Below are positions 1-10,778 of a stretch of DNA of 64,000 nucleotides, in pieces. The position numbers were made by a program, and so were the translations under genes. The DNA is taken from assembly GCF_001423885.1 (NCBI RefSeq), contig NZ_LMPP01000001.1, forward strand, positions 310,001 to 374,000, written 5' to 3'. Position 1 is the first letter of the stretch; every line of letters begins with the position of its first letter. The notes beneath the pieces were generated by a model. That model made no database searches. It worked only from the letters and a program-made list of their open reading frames with translations, and had not been told where the DNA came from. The stretch comes from Rathayibacter sp. Leaf185. Its GTDB lineage: Bacteria; Actinomycetota; Actinomycetes; Actinomycetales; Microbacteriaceae.

Positions 1-640
1 CCCGCGGCTCGGCCCTGGTAGGGGTTGTCGAGCGGGATGCGGCCGTCGCTCGGCTTGAGCGTGGCGAGTCCGAGCCAGGCGGCGGGCAGGCGGACCGAGC
101 CGCCGATGTCGGTGCCGACGTGGAAGGTGCCGAACCCGGCGGCCGCGGCGGCGCCCGCCCCTGCCGACGAGCCACCGACGGTGAGCGCGGGATCGAGCGG
201 GCTGCGGGTCACTCCGTGCGCGCTCGAGACGCCGGAGGAGAGCATCCCCCAGTCGGGCATCGTGGTCGAGCCGATGATGACGGCGCCGGCCTCGTGGAGG
301 CGCGCGACGGCGGGCGAGTCGTGCGACGGGACCGTCGCCGCGGCGGCCGCGGTGCCGGCGCGCGCGGGGAGACCGGCCCGGTACAGGTTCTCCTTGACGG
401 TCACGGGAACGCCGTCGACCGGTCCGCGCTGCTCACCGGAGCGCCAGCGCTGCTCGCTCTCGCGTGCCGCGGCGAGCGCGAGAGCGGGGTCGAGATCGCT
501 GAACGCGTTGATCGCCGGGTTCCGCACCTCGATGTCGGCGAGGATCTCCTCCGTCACCTCGACCGGGGAGAGCTCACCGGAGGCGTAGCCGGCGGCGAGA
601 CGGGCGCCACCGAAGCGGGAGGCGGTCTGGGTGGCGGGGG

Positions 641-644
<4 letters not shown>
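1..644 (-). CDS. Amidase (amidase signature family), C-terminus cut by window edge
   Basis: Only the first ~214 residues are inside the window. The amidase-signature catalytic triad is visible: Lys84 in VTVKEN, the cis-serine Ser160 in GGSSAG and the nucleophile Ser183 in TDIGGSVR. Family members hydrolyse C-N amide bonds of small or peptide-like amides in the cytoplasm; the substrate cannot be told from the sequence. The ATG at 644 overlaps the stop of the upstream ABC ATPase gene by 4 bases, so this is the last visible gene of the peptide-transport operon. The natural inference is that it hydrolyses what the transporter imports. The rest of the protein lies beyond position 1. Confidence 0.9.
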
Positions 645-2367
<1,723 letters not shown>

Positions 2368-2368
<1 letters not shown>

Positions 2369-3279
2369 CAGCGGTTCCTCATCTTCGGGTCGAAGCGGTC
2401 GCGCAGACCGTCGCCGAGCAGGTTGAAGCCGAGGACCGCGAGCGCGATCGCCAGGCCGGGCACGATCGCCAGGTAGTCGTAGGCGCCGAGGAACTGCTGC
2501 GAGTCCTGCAGCATCCGGCCCCACGAGGGGGTGGGCGGCTTGGTGCCGAGCCCCAGGAACGAGAGCCCCGCCTCCGCCAGCACCGCGATGCCGAAGTTGA
2601 CCGAGCACTGCACGACGAGCAGCCCCGAGATGTTGGGCAGGACGTGCCGGATCGCGATGGCGAAGCCCGAGCGGTTGGCGGCGCGGGCGGCGAACACGTA
2701 GTCGGTGCTCATCACCTGCAGGGTGCCGGCGCGGGCGACCCGGGCGAACGCGGGCGCCGCTCCGATGCCGAGCGCGACCATCGCGGTCGTGGTGTCGGCG
2801 CCGAAGACCGCGCCGAAGACGATCGCGAGCAGGAGGCCGGGGAACGCCATCACGACGTCGCTGCCGCCCATGATCAGGGCGCCCGTGCGCTGGGGCCGCA
2901 TACCCGCGAGGATGCCGAGCGGGACTCCGATGACCGCCGCGATGGCGACCGCCACGGTGCCCACCAGCAGGGTGATCTGCGCGCCGACCATGATCTGCGA
3001 GAGCACGTCGCGCCCGTAGCGGTCGGTGCCGAGCGGATGTGCGGCGTTCGGGAACAGCAGGCGATCGGCTGCGACGGAGCGCTCGGGGTCGTAGGGCGTC
3101 CAGACCAGCGAGACCAGGGCGGTGACGAGCACCAGGAGGATCAGCGCGGCGCCGATCCAGAGCTGGGCGTCGGCTCCGGCTCGCAAGCGCCGGAAGCGCC
3201 CCGGGACCTGCGTGATCAGCCGGGTGCGCGGCGGCACCGGCCGGCCGGGCTCGGTGCCGGGCGGGAGCGTGGCGGTCAT
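2368..3279 (-). CDS. Peptide ABC transporter permease (DppC family)
   Basis: A 303-residue integral membrane protein. A short basic cytoplasmic N-terminus leads to a first transmembrane helix (IGAALILLVLVTALVSLVW), an extracytoplasmic segment with the DppC-type LGTDRYGRDVLSQIM motif, then a BPD_transp_1 core of about five helices. The EAA-type loop, AEAGLSFLGLG with PPTPSWGRML, contacts the ATPase. It pairs with the DppB-type permease to form the channel. Its start overlaps the DppB stop by 4 bases and its stop touches the ATPase start, so the genes are translationally coupled. Confidence 0.93.
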
Positions 3280-4217
3280 GAGGCCCTCCGGAGTCGGGGA
3301 TCGAGGAGCGTGAAGGCCAGGTCGACCAGGAAGTTGATCGCGACGATCGCGACGACCAGCACCGCCACGACCGCCTGCACGGCGAGCAGATCGCGGTTGC
3401 CGACGGAGTCGACGAGATAGCTGCCGAGACCCGGGATGCTGAAGACGCGCTCGATCACGACGGCGCCGATGAAGAGGCCGGCGAGCTGCACGCCGACGAT
3501 CGTCAGGACCGGGATGCCGGCGTTGCGCAGCCCGTGCCTGACCAGCGCGGCGCCCGCGGTGAGGCCCTTCGAGCGGGCGGTGCGGAGGAAGTCCTCGCGC
3601 ATGATCTCGAGGACCGCCGAGCGGACGTACCGCGTCAGGATCGACGCCTGCACCGAGCCGAGCGCGATCGCGGGCAGGGCGATGTGCGAGAGGAACGCCG
3701 GGTCCGATGGCGGCACCCAGCCTCCGGAGGGGAACCAGCCCAGCCCGATCGCGAAGAACGCGACCAGCAGCACGCCGACCAGGAAGTTGGGGACGGCCAC
3801 GCCGATCTGCGAGATGCCCGAGATGACGACGCCTGAAGCGTGCCGCTGCCTCATGGCCGCGAGGGTGCCGAGCGGGATCGCGACGACCAGCGCGATCAGC
3901 ATCGCGACGACCACCAGGATCAGCGTCACCTGGAAGCGGTCGGAGACGATCGGCGAGATCGCCTGCCCCGTGACGGCGGAGGTGCCGAGGTCGCCGCGGA
4001 GCAGCCCGCCCAGCCAGTCGAGGTACTGCACGACGAGCGGGGCGTCCGTGCCGTTCGCGGCCCGCCAGGCGTCGAGCTGCTCCGGTGTCGCCTCGATGCC
4101 GAGGGCGACCGTCGCGGCGTCTCCCGGCATCACGCGCAGGAGGAGGAACACGACGATCGTCGAGATGAGTACGGTCGCGAGGAAGTTGCCGACGAGTGCG
4201 AGCATCCGCAGCGCCAT
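3276..4217 (-). CDS. Peptide ABC transporter permease (DppB family)
   Basis: A 313-residue membrane protein of the DppB type. The first helix (LATVLISTIVVFLLLRVMPGD) carries the family's RxxPGD motif; a periplasmic segment follows, then a five-helix permease core with the EAA loop near VRHGLRNAGIPVLTI and the terminal ERVFSIPGLGSYLVDSV segment. It forms the heteromeric channel with the next gene. It lies 79 bp downstream of the binding-protein gene, across a stem-loop that may lower permease expression relative to the binding protein. Confidence 0.93.
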   Translation of the reverse strand: MALRMLALVGNFLATVLISTIVVFLLLRVMPGDAATVALGIEATPEQLDAWRAANGTDAPLVVQYLDWLGGLLRGDLGTSAVTGQAISPIVSDRFQVTLILVVVAMLIALVVAIPLGTLAAMRQRHASGVVISGISQIGVAVPNFLVGVLLVAFFAIGLGWFPSGGWVPPSDPAFLSHIALPAIALGSVQASILTRYVRSAVLEIMREDFLRTARSKGLTAGAALVRHGLRNAGIPVLTIVGVQLAGLFIGAVVIERVFSIPGLGSYLVDSVGNRDLLAVQAVVAVLVVAIVAINFLVDLAFTLLDPRLRRAS

Positions 4218-4262
4218 GGTCGCCTCCTTTCAGTGGGGGCGTCGTTCTCGGGAGGAGCGGGA

Positions 4263-4290
4263 GGCGGCGGCGCCCGGAGGCACCGCCGCC
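4263..4290 (-). terminator. Intercistronic stem-loop between binding protein and permease genes
   Basis: GGCGGCGG and CCGCCGCC can pair as an 8-bp GC stem around a 12-nt loop, in the 79-bp gap after the binding-protein stop. There is no T-run, so it reads best as a partial terminator or mRNA-stabilising hairpin giving more binding protein than permease, as in many ABC importers. The expression effect is inference. Confidence 0.45.
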
Positions 4291-4296
4291 GGGTGG

Positions 4297-5820
4297 TCAG
4301 GACCAGGCGAGACCGGTGAGGTCGAGCGACTCCGTCACCGAGTTGCCGGCGATGCCGGTGAGACCTGCGTCGGCGATCACGATGTTGGGGAAGAGGAACA
4401 GCGGCACGGCGGGCACGTCGGTGGCGACCTCGGCGACCACGTCCTTCATGCCGGTGACCCACTCCTCCTGCGAGGCGGTGTCGGCCGCGGTGGCCCTCGT
4501 CGTCACGTCGGGGTTGTCGTAGCCGATGTAGTAGCCGGAGTCGCCGAAGTTGGCGAGGAAGTCGCGCGGCTCGACGGCGAGGATGACCGACATCTCGTAG
4601 TCGTGCCGGGTGAACACCTTGTCGAGCCAGACCGCGGGGAACTCGTCCGACGCGATCGTCGCGTCGATGCCGACCTCGGCCAGCTGCGAGACGACGACCT
4701 CGGAGACGGCGGTGGCGTAGGGGCGGGTGGGGACATCGAAGGTGATCGACAGGTCCTCGGCCCCCGCCTCGGCGAGCAGCTCGCGCGCCTTCTCGGGGTC
4801 GTAGGCGTACTCGTCGGTCAGATCCTCGTAGTACGGGTCGGTCGGGGGCACCATCGCGCCGATGAGCTCGCCGTATCCGGCCCACGCGGTGTCGATGATC
4901 GCCTGGCGGTCGAGGGCGTAGGCGATGGCCTGACGGACGCGCAGATCGTCGAACGGCGGCTTCGCGTTGTTCATCGAGAGCATGATCTCGCCGTTCGAGG
5001 TGCCCTGGATGACCTGGAACTCGTCGTTCGTCTCGAACTGGCCGACGAGGTCGGGGGCCTGCATGTTGTAGAGCATGTCGACGTCGCCGGCGCGCAGCGC
5101 GTTGGTCGAGGCGACGGCGTCGGCGAAGTAGCGGAGGGTGACGTCGGTCACGGCGGGGGCCTCGCCCCAGTAGTCCTCGCGGGCCGCCAGCGAGATGTGG
5201 TCGCCGGTCACGCGCTCGGTGACGGTGTACGGGCCGGTGCCGACGGGCGTGTTGGCGAGGTCGCCGACTCCGCTCTCGTCGAACATCAGGCCGACGCTGC
5301 CGCCCATGTCGAAGAGCCACGAGTTGCTGGGGCGGGTGAGCACGACCTTCGCCTCGGTGGGCGAGACGACGTCGACGCGGTCGAGGACCGCCATCTTGGC
5401 CTTGTTGATCGTCCAGTCGGTCGCGATGCGCTCGAGCGAGAACTTCACGTCGTCGGCGGTGAACTCGGCGCCGTTCGAGAAGGTGACGCCCTCCTCGAGC
5501 ACGAAGTCGTACTCGAGCCCGTCGTCGCTGACGGTCCACGACGTCGCGAGCTTCGGGGCGAGCTCGCCGTCCTGGTCGACGGCGACGAGGCCCTCGTAGA
5601 CGTTGTTCATCAGCGCCTGCGGGATGGCGGCGCCGGCCGTGGTGGTGAAGTCGAAGTTGGCGGGCTCGCCGGTGAGGCCGATGATCGCGGTCGGGTCGTG
5701 CGCTTCTCCGTCCGCGCCTCCGGAGCTGGCGTTGCCGGCGCCGGCACTGCAGGCGGAGAGCGCCAGGGCCGAGAGGAGGGCGGTCGCGGCGAGCGCGAGG
5801 CGGCGAGGGGTCGTGGTCAC
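4297..5820 (-). CDS. Peptide ABC transporter substrate-binding lipoprotein (SBP_bac_5)
   Basis: A 507-residue secreted protein. Residues 1-24 form a lipoprotein signal with lipobox LSAC before the lipidated cysteine. The mature part has the SBP family 5 layout: GEPANFDF near the start, ALMNNVYEGLVAVDQDGELAPKLATSW, then NVYxGL-style and FxNGAEFTADDVKFSLERI blocks. It captures peptides, or other ligands such as opines or nickel complexes, outside the membrane for the DppBC channel. It is first in the operon and faces the FCD-GntR regulator across a 173-bp control region that holds a perfect palindrome. The true ligand is unknown. Confidence 0.94.
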   Translation of the reverse strand: MTTTPRRLALAATALLSALALSACSAGAGNASSGGADGEAHDPTAIIGLTGEPANFDFTTTAGAAIPQALMNNVYEGLVAVDQDGELAPKLATSWTVSDDGLEYDFVLEEGVTFSNGAEFTADDVKFSLERIATDWTINKAKMAVLDRVDVVSPTEAKVVLTRPSNSWLFDMGGSVGLMFDESGVGDLANTPVGTGPYTVTERVTGDHISLAAREDYWGEAPAVTDVTLRYFADAVASTNALRAGDVDMLYNMQAPDLVGQFETNDEFQVIQGTSNGEIMLSMNNAKPPFDDLRVRQAIAYALDRQAIIDTAWAGYGELIGAMVPPTDPYYEDLTDEYAYDPEKARELLAEAGAEDLSITFDVPTRPYATAVSEVVVSQLAEVGIDATIASDEFPAVWLDKVFTRHDYEMSVILAVEPRDFLANFGDSGYYIGYDNPDVTTRATAADTASQEEWVTGMKDVVAEVATDVPAVPLFLFPNIVIADAGLTGIAGNSVTESLDLTGLAWS

Positions 5821-5892
5821 GGGAGCGGCTCCGAGGGGTCGGGCGGTGCAGGATCTTCGGGAGGGAGTGAAGGGTTCTTCAGGGCGATGCGG

Positions 5893-5909
5893 TACTGGTC
5901 TGACCAGTA
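5893..5909. promoter_or_regulatory. Operator-like palindrome for the FCD-GntR regulator
   Basis: TACTGGTC-T-GACCAGTA is a perfect inverted repeat with 8-bp arms around one base. Its core TGGTCTGACCA fits the TNGTNNNACNA pattern known for FadR-subfamily (FCD) GntR operators. It lies in the divergent region between the peptide-transport operon and the regulator gene, where binding could control both. Confidence 0.7.
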
Positions 5910-5993
5910 GAAGGAACGCTAGGATGGCGCCGCGACGCGGGTCAAGCGAGGAAACAAAGATGTAACGTGCCCGACCCGAGCGAGGAGGACCCC

Positions 5994-6773
5994 GTGACGA
6001 TCAGTCCGTCCAGCACCGTGAGCTTCAGCGCGGTGCAGAAGGTCAGCGCGTACGAGTCGATCGTCGAGCAGATCGAGCGGGCCGTCGAGTCCGGCGAGCT
6101 CAAGCCGGGCGACCGTCTCCCGGGCGAGCGCCAGCTGATGGCCGACTTCTCGGTCAGTCGCGCCGTCGTGCGCGAGGCGCTGCGCGTCCTCCAGGCGACC
6201 GGGCTCCTCGAGTCCAGGCCCGGCGATCCGCGCGGACCGATGATCACCGCCTACTCTCCCCGCATGCTCGAGAAGTCGATGGCCCGGCTCGCCCACCTCG
6301 AGAGCATCAGCCGCGTCGAGCTGCTGCAGTTCCGCCTCCTGCTCGAGGGGCAGTCGTGCCTGCTCGCCGCCGAGAACCGCACTGCGGAGGATCTCGCCGT
6401 GATCGAGGAGCACCTCGCCGCCCTGCACGAGGTCGCCCGCGGCGAGGCCGACGGCTTCGGTGAGCGGGTCAACCGCTTCCACGCTGCGATCCGCCGAGCC
6501 TCCGGCAATCAGCTGATCGAGGTCTGCGGCAACGTGGTCGGCGGAGTGATGGCCCACCTCGCCGACGGCCGCCTCGTCACCGAGACCGACCGCCTCGCCC
6601 GCATGCGGCAGAGCGCCGCCGACGGCGAGACTCTCGTCGACGCCCTGCGGAGGCGAGCGCCGCACGAGGCGGCCGACATCTCGCGCCGCACCATCTACCG
6701 GTACTACGCCGACGATCTCACCGCGGACGAGGTGCGCGCGCTGGCGAGCTCGATCCCGGGCGTCGGCGCCTGA
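5994..6773 (+). CDS. FadR-subfamily GntR transcriptional regulator (FCD domain)
   Basis: A 259-residue regulator. The N-terminal GntR winged helix is clear (YESIVEQIERAVESGELKPG, LPGERQLMADFSVSRAVVREALRVLQATGLLE), followed by an all-helical FCD ligand-binding domain (FRLLLEGQSCLLAAEN, HEVARGEADGF, FHAAIRRASGNQLI) with conserved metal-site-type Asp/His positions. FCD regulators usually sense organic or amino acids. I chose the GTG at 5994 because GAGGAGG sits 5 bp upstream; an in-frame GTG at 5967 has no such site. It is divergent from the peptide-transport and amidase operon, which it probably controls through the palindrome at 5893-5909. Confidence 0.9.
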   Translation: MTISPSSTVSFSAVQKVSAYESIVEQIERAVESGELKPGDRLPGERQLMADFSVSRAVVREALRVLQATGLLESRPGDPRGPMITAYSPRMLEKSMARLAHLESISRVELLQFRLLLEGQSCLLAAENRTAEDLAVIEEHLAALHEVARGEADGFGERVNRFHAAIRRASGNQLIEVCGNVVGGVMAHLADGRLVTETDRLARMRQSAADGETLVDALRRRAPHEAADISRRTIYRYYADDLTADEVRALASSIPGVGA

Positions 6774-6865
6774 TCGCGTCCCGGTAGCATCGGCCGCTCC
6801 GACAGGGAGCGGGGACGCATGCGGGAGTACACGCCGCTCGAGCAGCGGATCGACGACGCCGGCTC

Positions 6866-6994
6866 GTGTCGGCGTCGAAGCTGGTGTCGTGGTTCCTGCT
6901 GATGATCGTGTCGGTGGTGCTGGTCACGGCCGTGTATCCGCCCGCCGCTCCCGACGCCGCCGTCAAGCCCGGACCGCGGACCGCCGCGGCCTGA
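6866..6994 (+). CDS. Possible small single-helix membrane peptide (42 aa)
   Basis: From the GTG at 6866 the frame encodes SASKLVSWFLLMIVSVVLVTAVYPP and then an Ala/Pro-rich tail, that is one clear hydrophobic helix with a cytoplasmic basic residue. No ribosome site is obvious. A second frame beginning at the ATG at 6819 (MREYTPLEQRIDDAG) runs into it out of register, so a slightly longer gene may have suffered a 1-2 base indel. I know no family for it. Confidence 0.3.
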   Translation: MSASKLVSWFLLMIVSVVLVTAVYPPAAPDAAVKPGPRTAAA

Positions 6995-7007
6995 CAGGCT
7001 GTCGGCC

Positions 7008-7748
7008 GTGCCTCCCTGGTCCCTCGCCCTGCTCAGCGGCGCCATCGGCGGCGCCACCCTCCTGGTCGGCGCCGCCCTCGCGTGGTTCGTCCGCGTGCCC
7101 CCGAAGCTCACCGCTGCGATCTCGGCGTTCGGCGCGGGAGTGCTGATCTCTGCGCTCGCCTACGAGCTCGTCGAGGAGGCGGCCGACGACGGCGGCCTGC
7201 TGCCCACCGTGCTCGGCACCCTCGTCGGCGCGCTCGTCTTCGTCGGAGCCGACGCCCTGCTCACCCGCGCAGGCGCCGGCAACCGCAAGAGCTCGAAGGG
7301 CACGGGCGGAGGCGGCGGCGCGGCGATCGCGGCCGGCGCGCTGATCGACGGGATCCCCGAGTCGATCGTGCTCGGCCTCTCGGTCGCGCAGGGCGGCGCC
7401 GGAGCAGCGATCAGCGTGCCGATCGTCGCCGCCGTCGCGATCTCGAACCTGCCCGAGGGCCTCTCCTCCACCGTCGGCATGAAGACCGACGGCCGGTCGG
7501 CCCGCTACGTCTTCACGGTCTGGGGAGGCATCGCGGGCCTGTCCGCGATCGCGGCGCTCGTCGGCTTCCTCGTCTTCGCGACGGCGCCGGGAGCGGTGGT
7601 CGCGTTCGTGACGACGGTCGCCGCCGGCGCGATCCTGGCGATGATCTCGAACACGATGATCCCGGAGGCGTTCGACCGCGACGACGTGCTCACCGGGCTG
7701 TACGCCGTGCTCGGGTTCGTCACCGCCTTCACGCTGCATTCGTTGTGA
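7008..7748 (+). CDS. ZIP-like metal transporter family membrane protein
   Basis: A 246-residue protein with about eight hydrophobic helices and a glycine-rich cytoplasmic loop (KSSKGTGGGGG, near residue 100) in place of the usual His-rich loop. The two ZIP signature helices are recognisable as DGIPESIVLG and ISNLPEGLSSTVG, but both canonical metal-binding histidines (H-N-x-P-E-G and H-E-x-P-E-G) are replaced, by Asp and Ser. ZIP proteins move divalent metals into the cytoplasm; with these changes the substrate is uncertain. The start is a GTG at 7008. It is followed directly by a terminator hairpin. Confidence 0.8.
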   Translation: MPPWSLALLSGAIGGATLLVGAALAWFVRVPPKLTAAISAFGAGVLISALAYELVEEAADDGGLLPTVLGTLVGALVFVGADALLTRAGAGNRKSSKGTGGGGGAAIAAGALIDGIPESIVLGLSVAQGGAGAAISVPIVAAVAISNLPEGLSSTVGMKTDGRSARYVFTVWGGIAGLSAIAALVGFLVFATAPGAVVAFVTTVAAGAILAMISNTMIPEAFDRDDVLTGLYAVLGFVTAFTLHSL

Positions 7749-7767
7749 ACGCCGCGCAGCGGCGTTC
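7747..7767. terminator. Terminator hairpin between convergent genes
   Basis: GAACGCCGC and GCGGCGTTC form a perfect 9-bp stem with a 3-nt loop, beginning inside the stop codon of the ZIP-like gene and lying before the convergent aminotransferase stop at 7805. It can act in both directions. Confidence 0.65.
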
Positions 7768-7804
7768 CGCAGTCGGCAGAGCCGAGGCCGCTTCCCGCAG
7801 AGCG

Positions 7805-9133
7805 CTAGGCGTCCAGAGAACTCAGCGCGTCGTCGAGGATCGCCAGGCCGCGAGCGACCTCCTCCGGGGTCACGACGGCCGGCGGCACGACGTGGATGCG
7901 GTTGTCGGCGGTGAAGGGCAGGAGCCCGCGCGAGAGCAGGTCGGCCTTCAGGCGGCCGACGGCGGCGGCGGGCAGCGGCTCGCGCGTGGAGCGGTCGGTG
8001 ACGAGCTCGAGCGCCCAGAACACTCCGGAGCCGCGGACTTCGCCGATGACGTCGTGCTTCGCCTCGAGCGCCGCGAGGCCGGGGGCGAGGTGCTGCGATC
8101 CGATGGTCTTCGCATTGTCGACGATGCCCTCCTCGGCCATCGCCTCGAGCGTCGCGACGACGCTCGCCGCGGCGAGCGGGTGCCCGGAGTAGGTGAGCCC
8201 GCCGGGGAACACGCGCTCGTCGAAGTGGTGCGCGATCGGATCCGAGATGATCACGCCTCCGATCGGCACGTAGCCGGAGTTGACGCCCTTGGCGAAGGTG
8301 ATCAGGTCGGGGCGCACGTCGAACGCGTCGAAGGCGAACCACTCGCCGGTACGGCCGAACCCGGCCATCACCTCGTCGAGGATGAGCTGGATCCCGTAGC
8401 GGTCGGCGATCGCGCGGACGCCGGGGAGGTAGCCGGGCGGCGGGGTCAGGATGCCGGCGGTGCCCGGGATCGTCTCGATCAGGAACGCGGCGATCGACTC
8501 CGGACCCTCGGCCTGCACGACGCGCTCGAGGTGGTGCAGCGCGCGCTCGCACTCCTGCTCGGGGGTCTCGGCCCAGAATTCGGTGCGGTAGAGGTAGGGG
8601 CCGAAGGCGTGCACGTGTCCGCGCGCGTACTCGTTGGGGATGCGGCGCCAGTCTCCGGTCGAGACGATCGCCGCGCCGGTGTTGCCGTGGTACGAGCGGT
8701 AGAACGAGACGACCTTGTCGCGGCCGGTGTAGAGCCGCGCCATGCGGATCGCGTTCTCGTTGGCGTCGGCGCCTCCGTTGGTGAAGAAGACCTTCTCGAA
8801 GCCCTCGGGCGCCCGCTCGGTGATCAGGCGCGCCGCCTCGGCGCGGGTCTCGTTCGCGGCGGCGGGGCCGACGGTCGTGAGGATCGCGGCCTGCTCCTGG
8901 ATCGCCGCGACGACCTTCGGGTGCTGGTAGCCGATGTTGACGTTGACCAGCTGGCTCGAGAAGTCGAGGTAGCGGGTGCCGTCGACGTCCCAGACCTCGC
9001 AGCCGAGACCGCCGGCGATCGGCAGCGGGTTCAGCGACCCCTGCGCCGACCACGAGTGGAACACCCGCGAGCGGTCGGCAGCACTGACGGAGGCGTTGTC
9101 GCGGACAGAGGTCGGACTGGTCGAGAGCGTCAT
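7805..9133 (-). CDS. Class III aminotransferase (omega-amino acid:pyruvate type)
   Basis: A 442-residue PLP enzyme of full family length. It shows the class III blocks: VFFTNGGADANENAIRMA (cofactor phosphate and substrate entrance), YHGNTGAA, the ILDEVMAGFGRTG segment with the pyridine-nitrogen Asp253, and Lys282 in FAKGVNSGYVP as the Schiff-base lysine. Close relatives transfer amino groups from beta-alanine, GABA, taurine or polyamines to pyruvate or 2-oxoglutarate. Its divergent neighbour is a PucR regulator and the next gene on is mmsA, which fits beta-alanine conversion to malonate semialdehyde and then acetyl-CoA. The exact substrate is inferred from context. Confidence 0.9.
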   Translation of the reverse strand: MTLSTSPTSVRDNASVSAADRSRVFHSWSAQGSLNPLPIAGGLGCEVWDVDGTRYLDFSSQLVNVNIGYQHPKVVAAIQEQAAILTTVGPAAANETRAEAARLITERAPEGFEKVFFTNGGADANENAIRMARLYTGRDKVVSFYRSYHGNTGAAIVSTGDWRRIPNEYARGHVHAFGPYLYRTEFWAETPEQECERALHHLERVVQAEGPESIAAFLIETIPGTAGILTPPPGYLPGVRAIADRYGIQLILDEVMAGFGRTGEWFAFDAFDVRPDLITFAKGVNSGYVPIGGVIISDPIAHHFDERVFPGGLTYSGHPLAAASVVATLEAMAEEGIVDNAKTIGSQHLAPGLAALEAKHDVIGEVRGSGVFWALELVTDRSTREPLPAAAVGRLKADLLSRGLLPFTADNRIHVVPPAVVTPEEVARGLAILDDALSSLDA

Positions 9134-9230
9134 GACCCCATCGTGCCGCTCCTCGTCGATGCTGTGGCTGCCGGATCCGTCTAGTGTGCAGCTCTACGAT
9201 GGACACACCGTCACGACTGGAGTGCTGCCC

Positions 9231-10742
9231 ATGCCCGCGACCGTCCGCGATCTGCTCGCCGAGCCGGCGTTCCGGCTCCGGATCCTCGCCGGCGTGCACG
9301 ACGAGGCCGCGCTCGACGCGCCGCTGGTCTGGGCTCACTCCTCCGACCTCGTCGACCCGACTCCGTGGCTCGAATCGGGGCAGCTGCTGCTGACCGACGG
9401 GGTGCACTTCACCGGCGACGATGCTGCCGAGTTCTCGGAGGCGTACGTCGCGCGCCTGCGCGGCCGCGGCATCCGTGCGCTCGGCTTCGCGACCGAGATC
9501 GTGCACGACCAGGTGCCGGCCCGCCTCGTCGCGGCCTGCGAACGGCAGGGGCTGCCCCTGCTCGAGGTGGCCGAGCGCACCCCCTTCATGGGCATCATCC
9601 GCTTCGTCGCCGACGTCATCTCGCGCGAGCAGCGCGAGCGGCTCGAGTGGTCGCTGGAGGCGCAGCGGCGCGTCGCCAGGGCGGCACTGCGCCCCGACGG
9701 GCTCGCCGCGATCCTCTCGGAGCTGGAGCGCCAGCTCGACTGCTGGGTCGCGCTCTACGACGCGGTCGGGCAGCGCGTGCACCTGCCGACGCGGCTCGAC
9801 GTCCCGGAGGCGGCCGAGGCCTCGGTCGCCGCGGCCGTGCGTCACGCGCTCTCCCGCGGCAGCCGGGCGGGCCTCCGCCTCGACGACGGCGGCGGGGTCA
9901 CCCTGCAGACCCTGGGGCAGCGCGACCATCTGCGCGGGGTGCTCGCGGTCGGCACCGGGACTCCGCTCGACCCGGCCGGCAACGATCTGGTCGCGAGCGT
10001 GATCGGGCTCGCGAGCATCGCCCTCGAGCAGCGCCGGGCGCTCGACACCTCGCGCCGGCAGCTGCGCTCGGGTCTGCTCGAGCTGCTCGCCGCGGGCGCG
10101 TTCGACGTCGCCGCCCGCACGGCGCGGCAGCTCTGGGGCACCCTGCCCGCCGAGCCAGTGCGGGTCAGCGTCCTGAGCGAGCCCGTCCGCGGTGACTCGC
10201 TGCTCGACGAGCTCGAGGTGTTCGCCGAGGAGAACGGCGCGCGCCTCTTCTTCGCCGAGCGCGACGACGCCCTCGTGGTCGTCACCGGCGCCGACGACCT
10301 CGACCTGATCGCGGGTGTGCTCGAGCGTCACGGCGCGACCGCCGGCGCCTCCGCCCCGATCGCCTGGGCCGAGCTCGATCGGGGTCTCGCGGAGGCGCGT
10401 CGCGCGGCCGAGCGCGCCACCCCCGACCGGCCGCTGCTGCGCTTCGAAGACGTGGCCGAGCAGGGCATGCTCGGCCTGCTCGCCGCGTCCGGAGCCGAGC
10501 CGCTCGCCCGGCGGATGCTCGAGCCGCTCCTGACCCGCGACGGCGCTCTCCTGCTCGAGTCGGCCCGCGTCTGGCTCCGCCGCAACGGCGCCTGGGACCC
10601 GGCCGCCCGCGAGCTCGGCGTGCACCGCCACACCCTCCGCAACCGCATCACCGCGGTGGAGCGGGCGCTCAGCATCGATCTCGACGATTTCGGCGCGCGC
10701 ACCGAGCTCTGGACCGCGATGGCCTTCCTCCCGGACCACTGA
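9231..10742 (+). CDS. PucR-family transcriptional regulator
   Basis: A 503-residue regulator with the three PucR parts: an N-terminal PucR_N domain (TVRDLLAEPAFRLRILAG, then LLLTDGVHFTG), a central GGDEF-like/GAF-like sensing region from about 150 to 410, and a C-terminal helix-turn-helix of the PucR type (ARVWLRRNGAWDPAARELGVHRHTLRNRI). PucR-type proteins activate catabolism of purines, GABA, beta-alanine or other amines. The ATG at 9231 has GGAG 8 bp upstream; the open frame extends much further but into the divergent aminotransferase gene. It probably activates that gene, and possibly mmsA on its other side. Confidence 0.9.
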   Translation: MPATVRDLLAEPAFRLRILAGVHDEAALDAPLVWAHSSDLVDPTPWLESGQLLLTDGVHFTGDDAAEFSEAYVARLRGRGIRALGFATEIVHDQVPARLVAACERQGLPLLEVAERTPFMGIIRFVADVISREQRERLEWSLEAQRRVARAALRPDGLAAILSELERQLDCWVALYDAVGQRVHLPTRLDVPEAAEASVAAAVRHALSRGSRAGLRLDDGGGVTLQTLGQRDHLRGVLAVGTGTPLDPAGNDLVASVIGLASIALEQRRALDTSRRQLRSGLLELLAAGAFDVAARTARQLWGTLPAEPVRVSVLSEPVRGDSLLDELEVFAEENGARLFFAERDDALVVVTGADDLDLIAGVLERHGATAGASAPIAWAELDRGLAEARRAAERATPDRPLLRFEDVAEQGMLGLLAASGAEPLARRMLEPLLTRDGALLLESARVWLRRNGAWDPAARELGVHRHTLRNRITAVERALSIDLDDFGARTELWTAMAFLPDH

Positions 10743-10778
10743 TCGATCAGCGCCTCTGCGCCCCGCCCCCGACGACGG

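Noticed and set aside
3436-5910. A long plus-strand frame over the binding-protein and permease genes
   Set aside because: Antisense artefact; the minus-strand products have clear family motifs.
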